Assembly: GCF_900112065.1 (NCBI RefSeq)
Contig: NZ_FOKE01000006.1
Span: 310,001-374,000 of the forward strand
Direction: 5' to 3'
Length of the DNA stretch: 64,000 bases
Origin: Cohnella sp. OV330
GTDB lineage: Bacteria; Bacillota; Bacilli; Paenibacillales; Paenibacillaceae
The translations under genes were made by a program, and so were the position numbers. Shown here piece after piece: positions 44,600-54,120 of this stretch; the stretch's first letter is position 1, and every line of letters begins with the position of its first letter. The notes beneath the pieces are model-generated. The model was not told the DNA's origin. It saw nothing but the letters and a program-made list of their open reading frames with translations, and did not search any database.

Positions 44600-47500
44600 G
44601 TGAGTTCATTCATTCAAGGCGTATTCAAAAACAAGGCGGCGGTCGTCATTCTGGTCGTGATGACGCTGGGCCTGGGCGTCTTCAGCTACTTTAAGCTGCC
44701 CATGGAGTTCCTGCCCGAGGCCGACAACCCGCAGGTGACGGTCAGCGTCATCGGGCCGGGCTACAACACCGCCACCATGGAGCGGGAGGTGACGGATCCG
44801 CTCGAGCAGGCGTTGTCCGCGATCAAGGGCAAGACGAGTTTGCTGTCGACGTCGGGAGACGGGTACTCGCAGCTCAACCTGAACTTCGACGCGAACACCG
44901 ACATGTCGGAGGCGAAGGCCGAGGTCGAGAAGGCGGCGGCGGCCGTGCAGCTGCCCGAGCGCGTATCGAAGCCGTACGTCATCCAGTACAACACGTCGAT
45001 GATTCCGATCTCGTTCCTGTCGCTGACGTTCAAGGACGGACTAAGCGACGCTGAGAAGGCCAAGGCCGAAGCGCGCGCGGTGGACGCCTTCCGGGCGATC
45101 GACGGCGCAGGCCAGGTTCAGCTGTCGGGCAAGTCGAGCCCGAGCATCACGATAACGCCGGATACCGCGAAGCTCGCTGCCAAGGGCGTGCCGGCACAAG
45201 CGCTGTACGCAGTATTGCAAGGACGCACCGTGTCGGCGTCGGTCGGCGCGGCCGTGCTTGACGGCGAGGCCGTCAACCTGAACGTGAGCGCCGAGCTCGG
45301 CAGCGCCGAGGATGTCGCGAAGCTGCCCGTCGCACCGGGCGTGAAGCTGTCCGACGTCGCCAGCGTGACGCAGTCCGACGACAAAGAGAGCGTGAGCCGC
45401 ATCGGCGGCAAGGATGCGCTCATGATCGTCGTCTCCAAAGGCGCGAACGCCAATGCCGTCAGCGTGGGCAAGGACGTCGAAAAGACGGCCGACCGCCTGA
45501 TGGAAGAGGACGGCAACATGGAGCTCAAAGTTATCATGAGCACCTCGGACCAAGTCGTCCATTCCGTAAACAGCATGATGCGAGAAGTGCTGATGGGCGC
45601 GCTTTTCGCCACTATCGTCATCCTGCTGTTCATGCGCAACCTGCGGGCGACGCTTGTCACGATCGTATCGATCCCGCTGTCGCTCGGGCTGACGCTATAC
45701 CTGCTCGACCTGTCGGGCATCAGCCTCAACATCCTGACGCTGGGCGGCGTCGCCGTCGCCGTCGGACGGCTCGTAGACGACAGCATCGTCGTCATCGAGA
45801 ACATTTTCCGCAGGCTCCAGAAGGAGAAATTCTCCGTCTCGCTCGTCATCGACGCGACGAAGGAAGTGTCCACGGCAATCACCGCCTCGACGCTCACGAC
45901 GGTTGCCGTCTTCCTGCCGATGGGCCTGCTCCGCGGCTCCCTGCAGTCGTTCCTTCTGCCTTTCGCGTTGACGGTCACTTATTCGCTGCTGTCCTCGCTG
46001 ATCGTGGCGCTGACCGTCATCCCGCTCATGAGCGCGGGACTGCTGAAGCGTTCCGAGATCAAGGAGCACCAGCCTTCCAAGCGCTTCGGCGGCTTCCTCG
46101 AATGGAACCTGAAGCACAAATGGCTGCCGCTGCTCGTCGCGCTGTTCCTGCTCGTCGGCTCGATCGCCACTTACTTCAGCCTGCCGAAGGGCGCGATCGA
46201 TTCATCCGACGCATCGAACGTCAACGTGCAGCTGTCCTACCCGCAGGATACGCCGGTCGGCGACGTTCTCGAGAACGGCAAAAAGCTCGAGGCGTTCCTC
46301 TTGAAGCAAGAAGGCCAAGAGTGGGTGAGCATGGACATGGGCAACAGCGCTGACGGCGCCATGTACGGCAACGTCAAGTCGCCTACCCAGGTCGACTATA
46401 CGATTCAGATGAAGCCGAAAGCCGACGCGGAAAAAATCATCGAGGCGGTCAAGACCGAGCGCGCGAACTATCCTGGCGCCGAACTGTCCGCATCCGCGGG
46501 CTCGCTGATGTTCGGCGGCGGGGGCAGCCAGGTATTCGTCGACATCGTCGGCGACGATCCGGATGAGCTGACCAAGACGGCAGACCTCGTCATGGCCAAG
46601 ATCAAGCCGATCGAAGACGTGCTCAAGGTCGCCAGCAACCAACAGGAGCGAAAAACCGTCTATACGCTCCAGGTCGACCCGACGGTCGCCAAGGCGTCGG
46701 ACATCGCTTCCCAGCTGCAGGGCATGCTGAACGCGGTGCCGCTCGGCAACGTCGTCAAGGACGGCCAGCTGCTGCCCGTGTCGCTCGAGCCGCTGCTTAA
46801 GCCCGGCGCTTCCGCCGAGCTGAACGATCTGACGGTCGCGACGGACGCAGGTCCGAAGAAGCTGTCCCAGATCGCCGAATGGGTCAAGAGCGACCAGCCG
46901 ACCGAAGCGTATCACAAGGACGGCAAGACCTATATCCGCGTCAGCGCCACGGTCGAGCCGGCACAGCTGTCGATCGTCGGCGGCAAAATCTCGGACGCCA
47001 TGAAGGACCTGGAGCCGGCGGACGGCGTGAAGCTGTACGTAGGCGGAGCGTCCGCCGACCAGAACGCGGACTTCGCGAGCCTGTTCATGATGATGCTCGT
47101 CTCGATCGGCATCGTCTACCTGATCATGGTGTTCACGTTCAAAACGCTGCGGGCGCCGCTCGCGATCCTGGCTTCGATCCTGTTCGTGCCGATCGGCGCC
47201 GTGCTCGGCCTTATCGTCACCGGCGTGACGCCCGACTTTACCGCGATCTTCGGCGTCGTCATGCTGATCGGCATCGTCGTCACGAACGCGATCGTGCTGA
47301 TCGACCGCGTCAAGAAAAACGAAGCGAGCATGCCGATCCGCGAGGCGTTGATCGAAGCGGCCGGCACGCGGATGCGTCCGATCCTCATGACGGCCATCGC
47401 TACCGTATGCGCCATGCTGCCTCTCGTGTTCGGCACGTCTGAGAGCGGCAGCATCGTGTCGCAGAGTCTCGCCATCGTCGTCATCGGCGGCCTGATCGTC

Positions 47501-47605
47501 GCGACGCTGCTGACGCTGGTGCTCGTGCCTTGCGTCTACGAGCTGCTGCACTTCCGCAAGGCCAAGCGCCAGCGGCGCGCGGCAAGCCAGTCGGCCGCGG
47601 CCTAA
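44600..47605 (+). CDS. RND efflux transporter permease (SwrC/AcrB-like)
   Basis: A 1001-residue RND pump with two repeats of six membrane helices and two large extracellular loops. The N-terminal segment YFKLPMEFLPEADNPQV is typical of the family, and GGVAVAVGRLVDDSIVVIEN holds the paired Asp residues needed for proton transfer in helix 4. The second half contains MLIGIVVTNAIVLIDRVKKN. B. subtilis SwrC (YerP) is the Gram-positive model, exporting surfactin-like or steroid compounds. No adaptor gene is adjacent. Confidence 0.93.
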   Translation: MSSFIQGVFKNKAAVVILVVMTLGLGVFSYFKLPMEFLPEADNPQVTVSVIGPGYNTATMEREVTDPLEQALSAIKGKTSLLSTSGDGYSQLNLNFDANTDMSEAKAEVEKAAAAVQLPERVSKPYVIQYNTSMIPISFLSLTFKDGLSDAEKAKAEARAVDAFRAIDGAGQVQLSGKSSPSITITPDTAKLAAKGVPAQALYAVLQGRTVSASVGAAVLDGEAVNLNVSAELGSAEDVAKLPVAPGVKLSDVASVTQSDDKESVSRIGGKDALMIVVSKGANANAVSVGKDVEKTADRLMEEDGNMELKVIMSTSDQVVHSVNSMMREVLMGALFATIVILLFMRNLRATLVTIVSIPLSLGLTLYLLDLSGISLNILTLGGVAVAVGRLVDDSIVVIENIFRRLQKEKFSVSLVIDATKEVSTAITASTLTTVAVFLPMGLLRGSLQSFLLPFALTVTYSLLSSLIVALTVIPLMSAGLLKRSEIKEHQPSKRFGGFLEWNLKHKWLPLLVALFLLVGSIATYFSLPKGAIDSSDASNVNVQLSYPQDTPVGDVLENGKKLEAFLLKQEGQEWVSMDMGNSADGAMYGNVKSPTQVDYTIQMKPKADAEKIIEAVKTERANYPGAELSASAGSLMFGGGGSQVFVDIVGDDPDELTKTADLVMAKIKPIEDVLKVASNQQERKTVYTLQVDPTVAKASDIASQLQGMLNAVPLGNVVKDGQLLPVSLEPLLKPGASAELNDLTVATDAGPKKLSQIAEWVKSDQPTEAYHKDGKTYIRVSATVEPAQLSIVGGKISDAMKDLEPADGVKLYVGGASADQNADFASLFMMMLVSIGIVYLIMVFTFKTLRAPLAILASILFVPIGAVLGLIVTGVTPDFTAIFGVVMLIGIVVTNAIVLIDRVKKNEASMPIREALIEAAGTRMRPILMTAIATVCAMLPLVFGTSESGSIVSQSLAIVVIGGLIVATLLTLVLVPCVYELLHFRKAKRQRRAASQSAAA

Positions 47606-47620
47606 TCCGCCGCAAGCGCC

Positions 47621-47655
47621 AAGCAGCCCCTCCGGGTCCCGGAGGGGCTGCTCTT
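47621..47655 (+). terminator. Terminator of the RND pump gene
   Basis: A 14-bp perfect stem AGCAGCCCCTCCGG / CCGGAGGGGCTGCT with a three-base loop is followed by CTTGCG; the T-run is weak. Confidence 0.75.
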
Positions 47656-47728
47656 GCGTTGTCGGCTGTTTGGCTTTGGCGAATTTTGGTGTATGAATGA
47701 GTATGGCGGACGGCGGTTGAGGCTCTCG

Positions 47729-48370
47729 CTAGAAGGATAGCTTGTACAGCGGCAGCAGCCGGCGGAACGTATCCTCGGCCGTCCGCAGCAGGCTGTCCGG
47801 ATCTTGCAGGCGTTCGTCGCCTCGCTTGATATGAAGGCCGCAGGTGATCTCCGCCGCCTTGACCGTTCTGAGCCTGGCCAGCCACTCGGTCATCGATTCG
47901 GCAGAGAGCTCGGCATGCGGCACGCCGTCAGGCAGCATATGGTCCTTGGACCAGACGAACGAAGCGGGAATCGCCGCGCGGATCGAATCGAGCTCGTCCG
48001 CCGCGCGTTCCGCGAATACCGTTTTGTTGCCGCTTTCGTAGATGATGGCGAACTGGATGAACAGATGCGTGGACCACAGTCCGATCTGAAAATGAGGATG
48101 CGCCTTGTAGCCGCGGGGATGACGCGACCACGCGACCCAAGTGTCGTTCGGCGGATTGACCGACCGCCTGGCGTGCTTGGCCACGTGCGGATACATAGGT
48201 TCCGCGCATAGTTCGGCCAGATAGGGAGCCAGTTCGCTCCCGAGTCGCTCAAGCTTGGGCCTTACTTGATGGATGATCGCTTCCATCCGGCCTTCAAGTC
48301 CCGGGACGGTCATGGCGTCGAAGTCCGAATCCGTAAAACCCGCGAATCCGGCATTTATTAGTGTGGACAT
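47729..48370 (-). CDS. DUF1054 (UPF0637, YktB) family protein
   Basis: The 213-residue protein contains GFTDSDFDAMTVPGLEGRM, WVAWSRHPRGYKAHPHFQIG and DHMLPDGVPHAEL, which follow the DUF1054 family of Bacillales. No membrane segment. GAGGTGACTAGC lies before the chosen ATG (48370); the frame extends 15 codons further up without support. A promoter is likely on the minus strand (TTGGTT-17-TATAGT). The biochemical role is not known. Confidence 0.85.
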   Translation of the reverse strand: MSTLINAGFAGFTDSDFDAMTVPGLEGRMEAIIHQVRPKLERLGSELAPYLAELCAEPMYPHVAKHARRSVNPPNDTWVAWSRHPRGYKAHPHFQIGLWSTHLFIQFAIIYESGNKTVFAERAADELDSIRAAIPASFVWSKDHMLPDGVPHAELSAESMTEWLARLRTVKAAEITCGLHIKRGDERLQDPDSLLRTAEDTFRRLLPLYKLSF

Positions 48371-48541
48371 GCTAGTCACCTCAGAGGCAAATTTCGCTTT
48401 GCTTTTTGCCCTCACTATACCGGAAAATAGTCAAGAAACCAAGTTGCCATAACATAAGATGAAGTATAAGATAAGGGTAAGAACAAATTATCTGAACATT
48501 CGGTCAACAACTCGATCGCTGCCCATACCGCAGGAGGGGGG

Positions 48542-49144
48542 ATGGCCGTGAACCGCAGCCATGAAGTCGAATATTGCAATTTGGAGCTTCGATTCGATCG
48601 CGGACAGATTCAGAGTTTGATTCGGGATTTGATCCAAGAAGGCTATTCCCTGTACTGGAACGAGAGCGAGTCGTTTTTTCTCGTTTCCGTCCGCACGGGG
48701 AGAAAGCTGCTGAAACTCCGTTTCCAGCGAACCAGCGGACGCTACAAGATGGTCGGCGATTATTTGGTCAAGGACGAGAAGTTCGCGCTGTGGCTGGAGA
48801 AGCTGATCAACGATTCGCGAGGTCATGCCGTCGTCAAGCGTTTTCGGGACCGTCACTTGTTGATAGAGAATATTATGTTCGGCGAAATCATACGTCTCGT
48901 GGAGGTGTCAGGCATGGAGCATCGGATTATATTCCAGAAGCGCCCTCAGATCACGGTAGAAGATATGATTCAGGCTTACAAATCGAGGCGTGCCGAGCAG
49001 CGCGCAGGCGTGCTGCGGCTTGAGATCGACTACGAGCTGGCCGTGCTGCACGAAGCGATCCAGACGGGCGACGCCGAAGGCGTCGAAGCGTCCAAGGCGA
49101 AGCTCGCCTCGATGAGGCTCGAGAGCCTTCAGCTTGAACTTTAA
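48542..49144 (+). CDS. Hypothetical protein (200 aa)
   Basis: The protein is soluble and basic. The first half is beta-rich and aromatic (SLYWNESESFFLVSVR) and the C-terminal ~55 residues are a charged amphipathic helix (YKSRRAEQRAGVLRLEIDYE onward), possibly a coiled coil. GGAGG precedes the ATG at 48542 by four bases or a GTG at 48548 by ten. It is single, ended by a terminator. I do not recognise the family. Confidence 0.7.
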   Translation: MAVNRSHEVEYCNLELRFDRGQIQSLIRDLIQEGYSLYWNESESFFLVSVRTGRKLLKLRFQRTSGRYKMVGDYLVKDEKFALWLEKLINDSRGHAVVKRFRDRHLLIENIMFGEIIRLVEVSGMEHRIIFQKRPQITVEDMIQAYKSRRAEQRAGVLRLEIDYELAVLHEAIQTGDAEGVEASKAKLASMRLESLQLEL

Positions 49145-49169
49145 TTCGGAAGATATCGCATGGATGAAG

Positions 49170-49195
49170 GACGCTCCGGGAGGAGCGTCTTTTTT
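49170..49195 (+). terminator. Terminator of the 200-aa hypothetical gene
   Basis: Stem GACGCTCC / GGAGCGTC with a four-base loop and six T. Confidence 0.9.
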
Positions 49196-49337
49196 GCGGC
49201 CGAATTGCCGGATTGGTGTTGTCCTGCGACGCATCAACGGGTTAAAATGTGGGATGGCAACGATGACATCGCGAACGCAGCAGAGCAACGAGCACGAACG
49301 AGGATGACATGGGGCGAATCCGGAGGAGGATATTCGA

Positions 49338-50003
49338 ATGAAGCTATCTTCAAATGACAAGCTGGTCATGATCGGCGACTCGATTACGGATTGCGGACGG
49401 GGCCGCCCGTTCGGCGAAGGACTGGGCGCGGGACTCGGCACCGGTTATGTGTCTGTTGCGGCGGGACTGCTGCAGAGCGTCTATCCGGAGCTTGCCGTGC
49501 GGATCGTCAACGTCGGCACGAGCGGGCATACCGTCCGAGATCTGGCGGGGCGCTGGCAGACGGACGTGCTGGATTTGTCGCCGGACTGGGTATCCGTCAT
49601 GATCGGCACGAACGACGTCTGGCGGCAATACGATCAGCCGTACATCAAGGAGTCCCACGTATACGCGGAAGAATACGAGGAGACGCTTAGCGAGCTAGTC
49701 GAAAAGACGCTTACGCACGTAAAAGGGATCGTGCTCATGACGCCGTTTTATCTCGAGCCGAACCGGAGCGACGCGATGCGCGCCACGATGGACCTGTACG
49801 GCGGCATCGTCAAGCGGATCGCGGAAAATCACGGCACGCTGTTCGTCGATACGCAGGCCGCGTTCGACAAGATCCTCGCGCACGTTTATCCGGCGACGAT
49901 CGCTTGGGATCGCGTCCATCCGAGCGCGACCGGCCATATCGCCCTGGCGAAGGCGTTCCTGGACGCGCTGGGCTTTTCGTGGGAAGGCGAAGCGAAGGCG
50001 TAA
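49338..50003 (+). CDS. SGNH/GDSL hydrolase
   Basis: The 221-residue esterase-type protein has block I IGDSITD (catalytic Ser), block II Gly in VGTSGHTVRDL, block III GTNDVW and block V DRVHPSATGH (catalytic Asp and His). There is no signal peptide, so it acts inside the cell. GGAGGA lies ahead of the ATG. Deacetylation or ester hydrolysis of a sugar or lipid is inferred. It is followed by gnd after about 145 bases. Confidence 0.9.
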   Translation: MKLSSNDKLVMIGDSITDCGRGRPFGEGLGAGLGTGYVSVAAGLLQSVYPELAVRIVNVGTSGHTVRDLAGRWQTDVLDLSPDWVSVMIGTNDVWRQYDQPYIKESHVYAEEYEETLSELVEKTLTHVKGIVLMTPFYLEPNRSDAMRATMDLYGGIVKRIAENHGTLFVDTQAAFDKILAHVYPATIAWDRVHPSATGHIALAKAFLDALGFSWEGEAKA

Positions 50004-50147
50004 ATTGCGCCGAATCGCGCGCCGCGCCGCCGTTTTTTACGCGCCGCGGCGGCCGGTTTTCATCTTCAGCCAAAAAGAGTACAATAGGGACTGGCTGAAA
50101 ACGCGCAGAAAATAACGGCTTAACGGCTTGGAGAAAGGAATCGAAAC

Positions 50148-51563
50148 ATGTCTAATGCAAATATCGGCGTCGTCGGCATGGCCGTCATGGGACGCAACCT
50201 GGCGCTCAACATCGAGAGCCGCGGCTTTACGGTAGCCGTCTACAACCGCTCGCGGGAGAAGACGGACGACCTGATGAACACGGACGGCAAAGGCAAGAAC
50301 CTCGTGCCTACATACACGGTCGAGGAGTTCGTGGCTTCGCTCGAAAAGCCTCGCAAAATCCTGATCATGGTTCAAGCCGGCTCGGGTACGGACGCGACGA
50401 TCGAATCGCTCGTGCCGCATCTGGACAAGGGCGACATTATCATCGACGGCGGCAACGCCTATTTCCCGGATACGCAGCGCCGCAGCAACGATCTGACCGC
50501 ACGCGGCTTCCACTTCATCGGCACCGGCGTATCCGGCGGCGAAGAGGGCGCGCTCAAAGGCCCGTCCATCATGCCGGGCGGTCCGGAAGAAGCGTACAGG
50601 CTGGTCGAGCAGATCCTGACGGGCATCTCCGCCAAGGTGAACGGCGAGCCTTGCTGCACGTACATCGGCCCGGACGGCGCCGGCCACTACGTCAAGATGG
50701 TCCACAACGGCATCGAGTACGGCGACATGCAGCTCATTTGCGAAGCGTACCAGCTGTTGAAGGACGTGCTGGGCGTGCAGCCGGACGAACTCCACGAGAT
50801 TTTCGGCGAGTGGAACAAAGGCGAGCTCGACAGCTACCTGATCGAGATCACGACCGACATTTTCGCGGAAAAGGATCCGGAGACCGGCAAGCCGATGGTC
50901 GACGTCATCCTCGACTCGGCCGGCCAGAAGGGCACGGGCAAATGGACGAGCCAAAGCTCGCTCGACCTGGGCGTACCGCTGTCCATCATCACCGAATCCG
51001 TCTTCTCGCGCTTCCTGTCCGCGATGAAGGAAGAACGCGTCGCCGCCAGCAAGGTGCTGAAGGGACCGGCCAAGACCGCGTTCGCCGGCGACCGCGCCGC
51101 CTTCATCGAGAGCGTCCGCAAAGCGCTGTTCGCGAGCAAGATTTGCTCCTACGCGCAAGGCTTCGCCCAGATGCGCGCCGCGTCCGAGGAGTACGATTGG
51201 AACCTGCAATACGGCAACATCGCGATGATCTTCCGCGGCGGCTGCATCATCCGAGCTCGCTTCCTGCAGAACATCAAGGACGCTTACGACCGCGACCCGG
51301 GCCTTCGCAACCTGCTGCTAGACGAGTACTTCAAGGACGTCGTCGAGTCCTACCAGGACGCATGGCGCGAAGTCGTCGCATCGGCCGTCAAGTTCGGCAT
51401 TCCGGTACCTGCGTTCGCGAGCGCGCTCGCTTATTACGACAGCTACCGCTCCGAGCGTCTGCCGGCCAACCTGCTGCAGGCGCAGCGCGATTACTTCGGC
51501 GCGCATACGTTCAAGCGGCTGGACAAGGAAGGCACGTTCCACCACAACTGGCTGCACAATTAA
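50148..51563 (+). CDS. gnd: 6-Phosphogluconate dehydrogenase, decarboxylating
   Basis: This is the third oxidative pentose phosphate enzyme, making ribulose 5-phosphate, CO2 and NADPH. The Rossmann motif is [15 protein letters not shown] with an NADP-type YNRSREK after strand 2. [28 protein letters not shown] and the catalytic region [17 protein letters not shown] are intact. The 471 residues match the GndA type of B. subtilis. It is transcribed alone, behind GAAAGGAA. Confidence 0.97.
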   Translation: MSNANIGVVGMAVMGRNLALNIESRGFTVAVYNRSREKTDDLMNTDGKGKNLVPTYTVEEFVASLEKPRKILIMVQAGSGTDATIESLVPHLDKGDIIIDGGNAYFPDTQRRSNDLTARGFHFIGTGVSGGEEGALKGPSIMPGGPEEAYRLVEQILTGISAKVNGEPCCTYIGPDGAGHYVKMVHNGIEYGDMQLICEAYQLLKDVLGVQPDELHEIFGEWNKGELDSYLIEITTDIFAEKDPETGKPMVDVILDSAGQKGTGKWTSQSSLDLGVPLSIITESVFSRFLSAMKEERVAASKVLKGPAKTAFAGDRAAFIESVRKALFASKICSYAQGFAQMRAASEEYDWNLQYGNIAMIFRGGCIIRARFLQNIKDAYDRDPGLRNLLLDEYFKDVVESYQDAWREVVASAVKFGIPVPAFASALAYYDSYRSERLPANLLQAQRDYFGAHTFKRLDKEGTFHHNWLHN

Positions 51564-51724
51564 AGTGAAGCCCGCATAGTCATTTCAGGACGGCCGATCG
51601 AGCCCATCTAGTCCGGGACTCCTTCGGCCGTCCCTGCGATATGCGGTCGCGACGGACTGCGGGTAGGAATGCGCCGAATATGCTATGATGAAGGGCGAGG
51701 CATTCGCTTGCAAGCCCGGAATCG

Positions 51725-51765
51725 ACAAAAAAGACGCAGGCCGCGCTGCCGCGCGATCTGCGTCC
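51725..51765 (-). terminator. Terminator of the rhodanese gene
   Basis: On the minus strand GACGCAG..CGCGC / GCGCG..CTGCGTC is followed by TTTTTT. Another long inverted repeat, GGACGGCCGA / TCGGCCGTCC at 51590-51633, follows gnd but has no U-tract. Confidence 0.8.
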
Positions 51766-51781
51766 CAACATTCCTTCCGGC

Positions 51782-52084
51782 TTAAAGCTCGTTCCAGGCC
51801 AGCATGCCGCCGACCATATTGACCGTACGGCCGTAGCCGAGCTCGCTCAAGTATTCGCAGGCTCTGCCGCTTCGTCCGCCGCTGCGGCAGATGAAGATGA
51901 CTTCCTCGTCCTTCGGAATCTCGGACAGCCTGTCCGGCAGCGTCCCGAGACGGATGTGCTTGGCGCCGGGGATCATGCCGGCCGCGACTTCTTCGTCTTC
52001 GCGGACGTCGATCAGGTGCAGCTTTTCGCCGGCATCCAGCCGCGCCTTCAACTGCTCTACGGTCGTCGTATCATATGTGTTCAT
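51782..52084 (-). CDS. Rhodanese-like sulfurtransferase, single domain
   Basis: The 100-residue protein has the active-site loop CRSGGRSGRA with the persulfide Cys in VIFICRSGG, and IDVREDEEVAAGMIPGAKHI in the first half. GGAGG lies nine bases before the chosen ATG. It handles sulfane sulfur or redox signalling in the cytoplasm; the partner is unknown. It is divergent from aroA. Confidence 0.92.
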   Translation of the reverse strand: MNTYDTTTVEQLKARLDAGEKLHLIDVREDEEVAAGMIPGAKHIRLGTLPDRLSEIPKDEEVIFICRSGGRSGRACEYLSELGYGRTVNMVGGMLAWNEL

Positions 52085-52217
52085 CTGGATTGTCCTCCAT
52101 CGCTCGATTGGCTTCAGTCCCATCATACGGACACCACGCGGCGCAAGTCAACCTGCGCGTCGTATGAACGACCTACATAACCGATTCCCCTCATTCATGG
52201 AAGGAGAACGCTGCCAA

Positions 52218-53513
52218 ATGGATATGATCGTCACGCCGACCCCGCGGCTCGCGGGAGAGATTCAAGCCTTATCGTCCAAAAACTATACGACCCGGTACCT
52301 GCTCGTCGCCGCGCTGGCGGAGGGCACGAGCGTCATCCGCTATCCGGCGCACAGCGAGGACAGCGACGCGCTGCGCCGCTGCGTGCGGGACTTGGGCGCC
52401 GTCCTCGAAGAAGACGACGAGAAGATCGTCGTCACGGGCTTCGGCAGCCGTCCGAAGCCGGTCAAGGAGCTCGACGTCGGCAACGCGGGCGCGGTGCTTC
52501 GCTTCCTGATGGCCGTGGCTGCACTGCTGCGCGAGGTGACGTTCGTCAACAAATATCCGGAATCGCTCGGCAAGCGGCCGCATGACGATCTCATTCGCGC
52601 GCTCGAGAGCATGGGCGCGACGATCGAGCACCGCGAAGGCAAGCTGCCGATCACGATTCGCGGCGGCGACGCCGTGCGCGGCGGCAAGATTCAGGTATCG
52701 GGCAGCGTGAGCTCCCAATTCCTCAGCGCGCTGCTCTTCCTGACGCCGCTGCTTGCGGAAGACAGCGAGATCGAGGTGCTGAACGACCTCAAGTCGAAGG
52801 TCGTCGTCGGCCAAACGCTCGAGGTGCTTGCCCAGGCCGGCATCTTTGTCGAAGCCTCTGACGATCTGATGCGATTCAAGGTGCCGGGCGGCCAGCGCTA
52901 CCGCGCGCAGGAGTACGTGGTGCAGGGCGACTATCCGGGCTCGGCCGCGATATTGGCGGCTGCCGCCGTCACCGAATCCGACGTCACCGTTCACCGGCTG
53001 CTCGAAGAGAGCAAACAAGGCGAGCGGGCCGTCGTCGACGTGCTGAAGGCGATGGGAACGCCGCTCACGCACAAGGACGGCGTCGTGCATGTCCAGGGCA
53101 ACGGCAAGCTTCGCGCCGTCGAATTCGACGGCGACGAATTCACGGACGGCGTGCTCGCGATGGTGGCCGCAGCCGTGTTCGCCGAGGGCACTTCGCGCTT
53201 TTACAACGTCGAGAATCTTCGCTTCAAGGAGTGCGACCGCATCACCGATTACCTGGCCGAGCTGCGCAAGGCCGGCGCGAACGTCGAGGAGAAGCGGGAC
53301 GAGATCATCGTCCACGGGCGTCCGGAGGGCGTAGAGGGCGGCGTCACGATCGACGCGCACTTCGACCACCGCGTCATCATGGCGCTCACGGTCGTCGGTC
53401 TCCGCGCGAAGGCGCCGCTGACGATCAAAGACGCGCATCACGTGGCCAAGTCTTATCCGAATTATTTCGACCATCTGACCGCGCTCGGCGCCAACGTGCG
53501 CTGGTCCGAATAA
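52218..53513 (+). CDS. aroA: 3-Phosphoshikimate 1-carboxyvinyltransferase (EPSP synthase), divergent
   Basis: This is the sixth shikimate-pathway enzyme. The 431-residue chain has the two-domain inverse beta-alpha barrel pattern, with LDVGNAGAVLRFL, ESLGKRPHDDLI, SVSSQFLSALLFL and ENLRFKECDRITDYLAEL as family landmarks. The N-terminal substrate loop reads SSKNYTTRYL where E. coli has DKSISHR, keeping Lys and Arg. The ATG at 52218 follows AAGGAG; the open frame runs much further upstream over the rhodanese gene but without support. No other aro gene is adjacent. Confidence 0.88.
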   Translation: MDMIVTPTPRLAGEIQALSSKNYTTRYLLVAALAEGTSVIRYPAHSEDSDALRRCVRDLGAVLEEDDEKIVVTGFGSRPKPVKELDVGNAGAVLRFLMAVAALLREVTFVNKYPESLGKRPHDDLIRALESMGATIEHREGKLPITIRGGDAVRGGKIQVSGSVSSQFLSALLFLTPLLAEDSEIEVLNDLKSKVVVGQTLEVLAQAGIFVEASDDLMRFKVPGGQRYRAQEYVVQGDYPGSAAILAAAAVTESDVTVHRLLEESKQGERAVVDVLKAMGTPLTHKDGVVHVQGNGKLRAVEFDGDEFTDGVLAMVAAAVFAEGTSRFYNVENLRFKECDRITDYLAELRKAGANVEEKRDEIIVHGRPEGVEGGVTIDAHFDHRVIMALTVVGLRAKAPLTIKDAHHVAKSYPNYFDHLTALGANVRWSE

Positions 53514-53557
53514 GCCGCCGGACGAACCTTAATTTTATCCTACGGAGGTAGATGAGC

Positions 53558-53986
53558 ATGCCGTTCGAAAATCCGAGCCGCGACGAGATCAAACGCATCC
53601 TGCAGGAGACGAAAAACATCGCCGTCGTCGGCTTGTCCGGCGATCCTGACAAGACCAGCCATATGGTGTCCGCAGCCATGCAGGCGAAGGGTTACCGCAT
53701 CATCCCCGTCAATCCGAAGGAAGCCGAGATTCTCGGCGAGAAATGCTATAAATCGCTGGCGGACATTCCGGAGCCGATCGATATCGTCAACGTATTCCGC
53801 CGTCCGGAGCACACCCCGCCGATTGCCGGGGAGGCCGTCGCAGCCGGGGCGAAGGTACTCTGGCTCCAGCTCGGCATCGCTAACGAAGAAGCGGCGGCGA
53901 TCGCGGCGGCCGGCGGCCTGACCGTCGTCATGGACCGCTGCATCAAGGTCGAGGATTCGATTCTGCTTCCCCATGGGAAAAGCTGA
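53558..53986 (+). CDS. CoA-binding domain protein (YccU-like)
   Basis: The 142-residue Rossmann-like protein contains IAVVGLSGDPDKTSHMV, IIPVNPKEAEILG, VNVFRRPEHTPPI and MDRCIKVE, the pattern of stand-alone CoA-binding proteins (YccU/YneT group). I chose the second ATG (53558), nine bases after GGAGG. It lies 44 bases after aroA on the same strand, so they may be cotranscribed. No defined biochemical role. Confidence 0.88.
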   Translation: MPFENPSRDEIKRILQETKNIAVVGLSGDPDKTSHMVSAAMQAKGYRIIPVNPKEAEILGEKCYKSLADIPEPIDIVNVFRRPEHTPPIAGEAVAAGAKVLWLQLGIANEEAAAIAAAGGLTVVMDRCIKVEDSILLPHGKS

Positions 53987-54120
53987 CCGGAGTTCGCTTC
54001 TCGCGGACGGGCCGCGCCTCAAGCCATAAGCGCTGCGGTCGGTCCGTCCTTTCTTTTTAACGTTAGGTTTGACCGTTAGATCGTATGACCAACCGCGGGA
54101 GAGGAGGAGGGAATCCTCGC

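Noticed and set aside
51590..51633. Terminator for gnd
   Set aside because: The inverted repeat is long but has a 24-base loop and no T-run, so it was not called as a terminator.
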